Positions 1-6,997 of a stretch of DNA of 9,111 nucleotides are shown here, piece after piece (position 1 is the stretch's first letter; the number at the start of each line of letters is the position of its first letter). Both the position numbers and the translations under genes were made by a program. The notes beneath the pieces were generated by a model, which saw only the letters and a program-made list of their open reading frames with translations, was not told where the DNA came from and did not search any database. Origin of the DNA: Oribacterium sp. UBA3737 (GTDB lineage: Bacteria > Bacillota_A > Clostridia > Lachnospirales > Lachnospiraceae); assembly GCA_002371295.1 (NCBI GenBank), contig DFGZ01000238.1, forward strand, positions 1 to 9,111. The letters are read 5' to 3'.

Positions 1-2124
1 CTGAGTGCCGTAAATCCTGACATTTACATCATGAACGGCTACGGTCCCACTGAGGCCACCATCAGCTGTACCATGCAGGTCATCAGAAGTTCTCAGGATA
101 TAACAATAGGTATACCAAATGCCAATGTCTCCATCTGCACCATGGACAGAAATCAGAAGCTCCAGCCGTTGGGTGCTCTCGGTGAGATGGTAATTCTTGG
201 CGCGGGAGTAGGACGGGGCTACATAGGACGTGAGGATCTCAATGAAAAATGCTTCATTGAGGTGCTTGGAAAGCGGGCATACAGAAGCGGAGACCTTGTA
301 CGCATACGTAAGGACGGAAACATTGAATTCCATGGACGTATGGATAACCAGGTAAAGTTAAGAGGATTAAGAGTCGAGCTTGGAGAGATAGAGAGTGTTA
401 TCAATTCCTATCCTTCAGTGCGTTCAAGTATCGTTGTAGTTATAAAGCAGAAAACAGATTATCTTGCGGCCTATTTCACAGCAGATGAGACCGTAGACAT
501 AGATTCTTTGAGAAAACATCTGTCATCAAAGCTTACAGAGTACATGGTACCTCAGGTATTCATACAGCTTGATCAGATGCCTCTCACCGCAAACGGAAAG
601 ATAGATAAGAAGGCATTGCCTGAGCCCGGAACAGACAATGAAGATAATTATGAAGCACCTTCCACAGATATGGAGAAGCTGCTTTGTGAAAAGTATGCGC
701 TTTGCATCGGTCTTGAGAGAGTCGGTGTAAATGATGACTTCTTTGAGATAGGCGGAAGCTCCATCACATCCATACGACTTATTATGGAGTGCAGCCATCC
801 GGGTATTAATAATGCAACGATTTATAAATATCGTACACCGAAAGCTTTAGCTGCTTACTGTGAAGGAATAGCTGACAATGATGCTATTGCAGAGGAAAAT
901 GAGGCGGCAATGAAGGAAGCATTGCCCTTGACAGCAGGTATGAAGTTTTATCTCAACATGCAACTGGAAGCTCCTGAATCTGTATACTGCAATGATGCTA
1001 TGTTATACAGACTCAAGGATGACACAGATCCGGTTAAATTTACGGCGGCTTTAAATAAGGTGCTGAAGCAGCATCCCGTATTCTTTACAAAGATGATCCG
1101 TGATGCCGCAACGAGAGAGTTCAGGCAGGCTTATGACGAAGGCATCTTTAAAGAGGTTTCCATCGAGGAAATGCCTTCTTCGGAATTTGCAGCCGCAAAA
1201 GATACATTTGTACAGCCTTTCAGGATATTGGACAGTCCGCTTTGGAGATCCCGCATCATACGCACAGAAAAAGAGACGTATTTTTACATTGAAGTACACC
1301 ATATCATAAGCGATGGTTTCTCTTTTAAGGTTTTGTTTGATCAGCTTTATGAATGTTACAACGATCCGGATGCAGTGCTTGATCCTGATTTTTATTACTA
1401 TCTTATGAGCAGGACCACTGATTCCTCTTCGGAAGAGTATAGAGAGGCTGAAAGGTACAGTGAAACACTCTTTGAAAAACTAGGATCATTAAAGCAAAGT
1501 GATCTTTCTCTGAAACCGGATCATGAAGCTGACAGCTTCGATGGCGCGGTGATCATGAAGCCATTACCATTTGATAAGACCGTATTGAGCGGAAATGTCC
1601 CATTCATCACTGCCTGTGCACTTGCAGTATGTAACTATAATGGTTCAGATCGTACGCTTATAAGGTTTGCCAGCGAGGCAAGGAATGATATCCACAGGAT
1701 TAATTCCGTTGGTCTTTATGCCAATTATTATCCGATCGTGTTTGTTAAGAAAAAGGATTCTACTCCCGAGAGTCTCATGGCAGATATCGAAGAACAGGTA
1801 AGATTTATTGACTCTCATACCGGATATCCGTATTTCAAAGACCGATTTGATACGACAGACAGACTTGTTCGTTTTATATATCAGAAGGATATCGATGATA
1901 TCGGAGACTTTTCCGAATTGGTCGAGGAAGAGATACAGCTTGACACGGATAATGCCAACGCCACCGACAGTATGTTTGGTGTAAGCGTTATCGACACTCA
2001 TAAAATGAAGGATCTGCTCTTTATCGAGAGGTATTCCAAGGCACATTACGATCAGGAAAGCATGGATAAAATGTATAACTGTTTCTGTGAAGCGGTAGCT
2101 TTTCTTTCAAAAGAAACAAAATAG
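1..2124 (+). CDS. NRPS module A-T-C, 5'-truncated by window edge
   Basis: Nonribosomal peptide synthetase subunit; the reading frame is open from base 1, so the first ATG at 31 is internal and the gene starts upstream. Numbering the 707 visible residues from base 1, the A-domain C-terminal half shows A5 NGYGPTE (12-18), A7 YRSGD (94-98), A8 GRMDNQVKLRG, and A10 NGKIDK with the catalytic lysine at about 200. The carrier (T) domain follows with DDFFEIGGSS, phosphopantetheine serine at about 254. A full-length condensation domain fills the rest: C3 HHIISDG (433-439, second His catalytic), a GLYANYYP C5-like motif, and HTGYPY in the C6 position. It would adenylate a monomer, load it on T and condense it with the next carrier-bound monomer in the cytoplasm. 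Most of the specificity pocket is outside the window; only the Gly, Ile and Ser at the 322, 330 and 331 equivalents are visible, so the substrate is unknown. The protein ends directly after the C domain, with no thioesterase or docking tail. Confidence 0.96.
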   Translation: MSAVNPDIYIMNGYGPTEATISCTMQVIRSSQDITIGIPNANVSICTMDRNQKLQPLGALGEMVILGAGVGRGYIGREDLNEKCFIEVLGKRAYRSGDLVRIRKDGNIEFHGRMDNQVKLRGLRVELGEIESVINSYPSVRSSIVVVIKQKTDYLAAYFTADETVDIDSLRKHLSSKLTEYMVPQVFIQLDQMPLTANGKIDKKALPEPGTDNEDNYEAPSTDMEKLLCEKYALCIGLERVGVNDDFFEIGGSSITSIRLIMECSHPGINNATIYKYRTPKALAAYCEGIADNDAIAEENEAAMKEALPLTAGMKFYLNMQLEAPESVYCNDAMLYRLKDDTDPVKFTAALNKVLKQHPVFFTKMIRDAATREFRQAYDEGIFKEVSIEEMPSSEFAAAKDTFVQPFRILDSPLWRSRIIRTEKETYFYIEVHHIISDGFSFKVLFDQLYECYNDPDAVLDPDFYYYLMSRTTDSSSEEYREAERYSETLFEKLGSLKQSDLSLKPDHEADSFDGAVIMKPLPFDKTVLSGNVPFITACALAVCNYNGSDRTLIRFASEARNDIHRINSVGLYANYYPIVFVKKKDSTPESLMADIEEQVRFIDSHTGYPYFKDRFDTTDRLVRFIYQKDIDDIGDFSELVEEEIQLDTDNANATDSMFGVSVIDTHKMKDLLFIERYSKAHYDQESMDKMYNCFCEAVAFLSKETK

Positions 2125-2137
2125 CTACGGAGCGTAG
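2125..2137 (+). other. Small inverted repeat after the first synthetase gene
   Basis: CTACG-GAG-CGTAG forms a perfect 5-bp stem with a 3-base loop starting at the base after the TAG stop. No T-run follows, so it does not look like an intrinsic terminator. It could be a minor mRNA-processing or stability element, or chance. Confidence 0.3.
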
Positions 2138-2171
2138 GCCGGAGATAAGTGGCGAAAAATGGATTTACAGC

Positions 2172-2197
2172 AGGAGTATAAATAGTAGGAGCATAAA
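2172..2197 (+). repeat. Tandem near-repeat carrying two Shine-Dalgarno cores
   Basis: AGGAGTATAAA (2172-2182) and AGGAGCATAAA (2187-2197) match at 10 of 11 bases with a 15-base period. Only the second copy is correctly spaced for the downstream ATG at 2201. The first copy has no start codon at a useful distance. This may be a local duplication of the ribosome binding site. Confidence 0.5.
2187..2191 (+). promoter_or_regulatory. Ribosome binding site for the second synthetase
   Basis: AGGAG lies 9 bases before the ATG at 2201. An in-frame TAG at 2186-2188 makes that ATG the first possible start in the frame, so the start is well supported. Confidence 0.75.
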
Positions 2198-2200
2198 CTT

Positions 2201-5200
2201 ATGTTTTATAATTATTTCAACAAATATGAATATGGCAGAACAGAGACAGTAACATCCCTTATAGAATCAAGTATGAAAAAACATAAGGATCGTACTGCCA
2301 TCGTCTTCAACGGAAAAAATACTACTTACGGCGAGCTTGACAGGATTTCCGGGAAACTTGCGGGTTATCTTGCCTCCCATGGTGCAGGAAAAGACAAGGC
2401 TGTTGCCATCCTTCTTCCAAGGAGCGATGAAATGGTGTTTGCTGCCATCGGTGTGTTAAGGGCAGGTTCCGCATACCAGCCACTCGACCCATCCTATCCC
2501 GATGAGAGACTTGAATTTATGGTGAATGATTCGGAGGCACCGATTCTCATCACAGATTCCGTGATGAGGAAGAGACTGCCGGACTATAAGGGTCATGTTT
2601 TCGATATAGCAGACTTGGAGTCTCTTCCGGTTCAGGAAGGAGAACTTCCTAAGGTGGACCCGGACAGTCTGTTTGTCCTGCTTTATACCTCAGGCTCCAC
2701 AGGCATACCTAAAGGAGTGATGCTTGAGCACAGAAATCTTGTGAACTTCATCCACTGGTACAGGGACTACTATGGGATAACCGAAGAATCGAGGGATGCC
2801 GCCTATGCATCCTTCGGCTTTGATGCTTTCATGATGAATACCTATCCGATATTGTCTCTTGGCGGACAGATGCACGTTATAGATGAAGCTATCCGGACAG
2901 ATTTCCCGGTACTATATGATTATTTTGAGAAAAACGGTATCACTCAGGGATTCATAACCACTCAGGTGGGCAGACAGTTTGCCAGACTGTATCCATCCTG
3001 CGGCGCCTTAAAAAATATGACTGTGGGAGGGGAAACGCTGGTTCCGCTGGATCCTCCTTCCGGGTACAAATTCCATAACGCTTATGGTCCAACAGAATGT
3101 ACGATCTTGACCACCTGTTTTGAAGTTGACAGGCTCTATGACAGTGTGCCTATAGGTAAGCCTGTTTACAATACCAAGCTTTATATAGTGGACGCAAACG
3201 GCAATCAGGTCGAGAATGGTCAGGAAGGTGAGCTTTGGATCAGCGGACCTTTGGTAGGCCGGGGTTATCTGAAACGTCCTGAAAAGACGGCTGAAGCCTT
3301 CATTAAAAATCCATTCAGCGATGAAGAAGGATATGAAAGGATATATCGTACAGGAGATATAGTTATCGGATGTGACGACGGTAATATCTTGTTCATTGGC
3401 AGACGTGATACACAGGTCAAGATAAGAGGCTTCAGGATAGAGCTTTCCGAGGTTGAAGAAGTGATCCGCCGCTTTGAGGGAATAAAAGATGCCACGGTTG
3501 CTGCCTTTGATAAAGCAACGGGCGGAAAATATATTGCGGCATATGTTGTATCTGACATGAAGGTCGATACGGGAGCCTTGACAGCTTTCATCAAGCAGAG
3601 CAAGCCTCCATATATGGTTCCTGCGGTGATCATGCAGATCGATGAGATACCGCTTAACCAGAATCAAAAGGTAGACAGGAAAAAGCTTCCCGTACCGGAA
3701 CTTAAAAATGAAAACTATGAGGCTCCCGTTACAGAGATGGAGAAGTTCCTCTGTAAGAAGATGGAACTGGCGCTGGAGCTTGATCAGGTGGGTATCAATG
3801 ATGATTTCTTTGAGATAGGCGGAGACTCCATAACCGCCATACGATATATCATGGAATGTAATCATCCGGGAGTTGATACTGCTTCCATCTATAAGTACCG
3901 TACGCCAAAGGCATTGGCTGCTTACTGCGAAAGCGCAGAAAAAAACAGTCGGGATGTAGAAGAGGAAGATGCCAAAGCCCTCAGGGAACCTCAGGGTATA
4001 ACCTATGACCAAAAGGTTCTGGTGATGCTGCAGCAAATGAAGAAGGATTCAGCAGCGCTTAATGAACCATATTTGTTCAGGCTGAAAAAAGGGACAGACA
4101 CAGACCAGCTTATAAGTGTTATAGAAAAGCTTGTTAAACATCATCCGGCCCTCCTTACCAGAATTGATAAGAACAAAGACGGCGAATTTGAACTGTGCTA
4201 TGATGAAACTCTCTTTACTCCATTGGAGATCATCGACACCACAGAGGAAGAATTTGAACAGATCAAAAAAACTCTTGTAAAACCTTTTGGCGTTACAGGA
4301 AACAGTTTTATGAGAGCAGCAGTATACAGGACAGGTACCTATGATTATCTGTTCATAGACATTCACCATCTTATCTCAGACGGTTATTCCATAAAGCTGT
4401 TTTTTGACGAGATAAATGCCTGTATGGCTGATCCGGAGCATAAACTTCCGGCGGACCACTATTACTATCTGTTAAAGAGGTATAACGACAGAAAGAGCAG
4501 TGATACTTATCGCGAAGCCGAGAATTATTATCGCGAAAACTATTATGAAAAGGGCAATCTGAAAAATGCAAGTCTGATGCTTAAGAGAGATCATGATTCC
4601 GGAGAAAATAAGAGTGGCATGGAAATGATACCTCTGCCCATCAAGAAGTCTTCCCAGACAAACAATCTTTTTTTCATGACAGCTGCTGCTCTGGCCATCG
4701 CAGAGTATAACGGTACAGACAGAGCATTTCTTTACTGGATTCATGAGGGACGTGACAGCAGTGAAGATATGTCAGCCTTTGGATACATGATAAAAACCCT
4801 TCCGTTTTATCTCGTCACAAAGAAAGGTGAAACATCAAAGCAGGTACTTCAAAGAGCAAAGGAGCAGGTGGAGTTTGCCAAAACTCATGCTGAGTATCCA
4901 TTCCTGTCAACTATGCCTCAGGTTTCATCTCTCATAAGATTTGTATACCAAAAGAATCTGATCTCGGAAAGATCACCTGTCGAAGCAGCTGAGGAGCAGA
5001 TCAGATTGGATCTTTCAGATCGGGGCGCCGTCGGAAGTCTGGGCATAGGTGTTGTGGATAATGATGGAGACGATAAGCTTATTCTAGGAGTGAAGTACTC
5101 GTCATCAATGTATGATAAAGAAAGCATTATCCGTTTCTGCTCAATCTATGCTTCGATAGCAGAAAAGCTGACAGATCCCGATGCTGTGATACGGAGTTAA
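2201..5200 (+). CDS. NRPS module A-T-C, complete (999 aa)
   Basis: Complete single-module nonribosomal peptide synthetase. The A domain (about 15-495) shows A3 YTSGSTGIPKG (162-172), the substrate aspartate D208 in FGFDAFMMN, A5 NAYGPTE (293-299), A7 YRTGD (382-386), A8 GRRDTQVKIRG and A10 with lysine K490 (NQKVDR). The T domain has DDFFEIGGDS with phosphopantetheine serine S543. The C domain (about 590-995) has HHLISDG (722-728) and a FGYMIKTLP C5-like motif. A hand alignment to the GrsA pocket reads D-A-M-Q-M-V-A-I-L plus Lys, which keeps Asp235 and so predicts an alpha-amino acid, but I do not recognise the code. The T-to-C region closely resembles that of the upstream enzyme, and the Ser-to-catalytic-His distance is the same (180 residues), so the two modules are probably duplicates. 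There is no thioesterase or epimerase. The gene is very likely co-transcribed with its neighbours; the next gene starts 12 bases after the stop. Confidence 0.98.
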   Translation: MFYNYFNKYEYGRTETVTSLIESSMKKHKDRTAIVFNGKNTTYGELDRISGKLAGYLASHGAGKDKAVAILLPRSDEMVFAAIGVLRAGSAYQPLDPSYPDERLEFMVNDSEAPILITDSVMRKRLPDYKGHVFDIADLESLPVQEGELPKVDPDSLFVLLYTSGSTGIPKGVMLEHRNLVNFIHWYRDYYGITEESRDAAYASFGFDAFMMNTYPILSLGGQMHVIDEAIRTDFPVLYDYFEKNGITQGFITTQVGRQFARLYPSCGALKNMTVGGETLVPLDPPSGYKFHNAYGPTECTILTTCFEVDRLYDSVPIGKPVYNTKLYIVDANGNQVENGQEGELWISGPLVGRGYLKRPEKTAEAFIKNPFSDEEGYERIYRTGDIVIGCDDGNILFIGRRDTQVKIRGFRIELSEVEEVIRRFEGIKDATVAAFDKATGGKYIAAYVVSDMKVDTGALTAFIKQSKPPYMVPAVIMQIDEIPLNQNQKVDRKKLPVPELKNENYEAPVTEMEKFLCKKMELALELDQVGINDDFFEIGGDSITAIRYIMECNHPGVDTASIYKYRTPKALAAYCESAEKNSRDVEEEDAKALREPQGITYDQKVLVMLQQMKKDSAALNEPYLFRLKKGTDTDQLISVIEKLVKHHPALLTRIDKNKDGEFELCYDETLFTPLEIIDTTEEEFEQIKKTLVKPFGVTGNSFMRAAVYRTGTYDYLFIDIHHLISDGYSIKLFFDEINACMADPEHKLPADHYYYLLKRYNDRKSSDTYREAENYYRENYYEKGNLKNASLMLKRDHDSGENKSGMEMIPLPIKKSSQTNNLFFMTAAALAIAEYNGTDRAFLYWIHEGRDSSEDMSAFGYMIKTLPFYLVTKKGETSKQVLQRAKEQVEFAKTHAEYPFLSTMPQVSSLIRFVYQKNLISERSPVEAAEEQIRLDLSDRGAVGSLGIGVVDNDGDDKLILGVKYSSSMYDKESIIRFCSIYASIAEKLTDPDAVIRS

Positions 5201-5203
5201 GAG

Positions 5204-5207
5204 AGGA
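5204..5207 (+). promoter_or_regulatory. Ribosome binding site for the transporter gene
   Basis: AGGA within GAGAGGA lies 5 bases before the ATG at 5213. The gap from the preceding stop is only 12 bases and both genes share a frame, which suggests translational coupling. Confidence 0.65.
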
Positions 5208-5212
5208 AATTA

Positions 5213-6970
5213 ATGAATAAAAACAGATCATTTATATCGGATTTCATATCCCGAATGTTGCCTTCCATGATAGCGAGTCAGCTGGTGATCACGATATGCA
5301 CTATTATCGATACTGCTCTTGCAGGTCATTTTCTGGGAGAGCAGGCTATCGCAGCTGAAGGGATGGTGGGACCTGTGGTTTTGGTTGTGGCCGGACTTTC
5401 CAGCGTTATGGCGGCGGGAAATGCCAATATATGCAGTAATGAATCGGGTAAATGTAATATAGATGAGATGAACAGCGTTTTTTCCACGGCTGTAACAGTA
5501 TCTGTGGGCATTTCCATTTTGTTCACGACCCTTGTGCTCGTTTTTTCACCCTTTGTCTGCATGATGCTTGGATTACAGCGTGATTCCGTGCTTTTTGAAC
5601 AAACCCGCGCTTATATGTGCGGATATGTTCTTGTCATGCCGGCCCTTTCGATCATAATGGTATTTCCCGGAATACTGCAGATCGAAGGTGACAATAAAAC
5701 CAACATAATTGCGGTATTATCTGCCTTTATTTTGGATATCATATTTGATCTTGTGAACCTTTTTGTTATACACGGCGGCGTATTTGGTATGGCCATGGCC
5801 ACAACCCTTAGCTATTGGATATCTGCTGCATTTGTTCTTTTCAGGATGTCTTCCGGCAGTCATACCGTGAAGTATTCTGTTAGGTATGTACGTTTTTCAA
5901 GGATTAAGGAAATAATGTCTGATGGGATGCCGGCACTCCTTCAGAATCTGAGCATCGGTTTGTCAACAGCAGCTCTTAATGCAGCTTTTCTGAAATTCGG
6001 GTCAGAGAGATATGTATCCATATTTACCGTGGTATCCCAAGTGGGAGAACTGCTCATATGTTTTCCTTCAGGGATGTGTGAGTTATCTGCCATGGTTACA
6101 GGAATCATAAATGGTGAGGAGGACAGAGAGGGTCTAAAAGAGATACTTGTCATCATGCTGAAGAACTCCATTTACCTGTCTCTTGTTCTTTTAGCAGGTA
6201 TATGTCTCTCCGGTGACCTTACTGCAAGATTGTTTACGACTGATGCAGATATCCTGAAGCTGGCTCAGCATGGACTCCGGATATTTACACTGCACATCGT
6301 TTTACGATGCATTTCAGAAAGTTATATCGGATACCTCAGAGGCATAAAGAGGCACGGACTCGGAAATATGATCCTCGTTTTTACGGCTGTCTGTACGGCA
6401 GTCTATGCATTTTCTGTTCCCCTTATCTTTGGCCTTGAATCACTATGGTACAGCTTCATCGTTGTGATGCTTTTGACAATTGCTTTTATGATGGTGATCA
6501 TAGGCACCATATCTCATAAGAATCCTATTTTGCCTGATGCATGGATACTTAAGCCGGACAGCTTCGGTATAGCTAAAGAAGACATGATGGAAGATACTTC
6601 ACTGTCGATAAAGGATTTATGTGTGTTTTCAGCAGATGCAGCCGAGTTTGTAAGTAATCATGGAGGCAGTAAGCGTCAAAAAATGCTGATTTCACTTTGT
6701 ATTGAAGAGTTAGGTAAGAACATCATTACTTATGCATATGAAAAGAAAAAGGATCCTCTGTTGTCTGTAAAGCTTATGTTTACCGGTGAAGGCTTCAAAA
6801 TTCGTTTCAGAGATAACGGGATACATTTTAACCCTAAAGAATACTATGATCTCTATTCCGGTAAAGAGAATAGTATCTCCAATTTCGGCATAAGGATGAT
6901 TTTTGAATCTGCCATTGACGTAACCTTCATGAATACCATGAATTACAACAATCTGTTGGTAAAAATATAA
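5213..6970 (+). CDS. MATE-family transporter fused to an RsbW-like ATP-binding domain
   Basis: A 585-residue two-part protein. Residues about 8-435 are hydrophobic, with about a dozen membrane segments and MATE-like features: DTALAGHFLGEQAIAAEG (33-50) in and after the first segment, IEGDNKTN (157-164), GGVFGMAMATTLSYW (188-202) and YLRGIKR (374-380). MATE proteins are cation-coupled multidrug or metabolite antiporters. After the last segment (ending about 432) comes a soluble tail of about 130 residues with the marks of an anti-sigma-type GHKL ATPase (HATPase_c_2): N-box EELGKN (498-503), G1 box RDNG (533-536), and a G2-like FGIRMI (558-563), ending in a MNYNNLLVKI strand. There is no histidine-phosphorylation H-box, so it is not a sensor histidine kinase. 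From its place between synthetase genes, the transporter probably exports the peptide or confers self-protection; the ATPase tail may bind ATP and a STAS or SpoIIE-type partner. That partner is inferred and is not in this window. An ordinary MATE protein is about 440-460 residues, so the tail is a true addition. Confidence 0.93.
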   Translation: MNKNRSFISDFISRMLPSMIASQLVITICTIIDTALAGHFLGEQAIAAEGMVGPVVLVVAGLSSVMAAGNANICSNESGKCNIDEMNSVFSTAVTVSVGISILFTTLVLVFSPFVCMMLGLQRDSVLFEQTRAYMCGYVLVMPALSIIMVFPGILQIEGDNKTNIIAVLSAFILDIIFDLVNLFVIHGGVFGMAMATTLSYWISAAFVLFRMSSGSHTVKYSVRYVRFSRIKEIMSDGMPALLQNLSIGLSTAALNAAFLKFGSERYVSIFTVVSQVGELLICFPSGMCELSAMVTGIINGEEDREGLKEILVIMLKNSIYLSLVLLAGICLSGDLTARLFTTDADILKLAQHGLRIFTLHIVLRCISESYIGYLRGIKRHGLGNMILVFTAVCTAVYAFSVPLIFGLESLWYSFIVVMLLTIAFMMVIIGTISHKNPILPDAWILKPDSFGIAKEDMMEDTSLSIKDLCVFSADAAEFVSNHGGSKRQKMLISLCIEELGKNIITYAYEKKKDPLLSVKLMFTGEGFKIRFRDNGIHFNPKEYYDLYSGKENSISNFGIRMIFESAIDVTFMNTMNYNNLLVKI

Positions 6971-6988
6971 GGGTGATTAAAAAACCCC

Positions 6989-6993
6989 GGAGG
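6989..6993 (+). promoter_or_regulatory. Ribosome binding site for the third synthetase
   Basis: GGAGG lies 4 bases before the ATG at 6998, a strong core with slightly short spacing. The in-frame TGA at 6974-6976 leaves this ATG as the first start in the frame. Confidence 0.7.
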
Positions 6994-6997
6994 AAAA

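Noticed and set aside
31..33. ATG as the start of the first gene
   Set aside because: The frame is open upstream to base 1 and this Met sits directly before the A5 motif, in the middle of an A domain; the gene is cut by the window edge.
1645..2046. Antisense open frame of 133 codons opposite the first C domain
   Set aside because: It overlaps a conserved C domain and has no family-like sequence; treated as a shadow.
2177..2183. TATAAAT as a -10 promoter box
   Set aside because: No -35-like hexamer at the right distance, and the match falls inside the AGGAGYATAAA repeat.
2159..2185. Mini-frame MDLQQEYK as a real leader peptide gene
   Set aside because: Its nearest GGAGA is 13 bases upstream, too far to be convincing, and eight codons are not evidence by themselves; kept only as part of a finding.
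3008..4036. Long antisense open frame of 342 codons opposite the second synthetase
   Set aside because: It lies wholly across well-supported A and T motifs on the + strand. Its translation shows no recognisable domain, and it has no visible ribosome site or gene context; it is a mirror effect of codon bias.
6971..6987. Hairpin GGGT...ACCC before the third synthetase as a terminator
   Set aside because: The stem is only 4 bp with a 9-base loop and no T-run, and it sits directly against a ribosome binding site within an operon.
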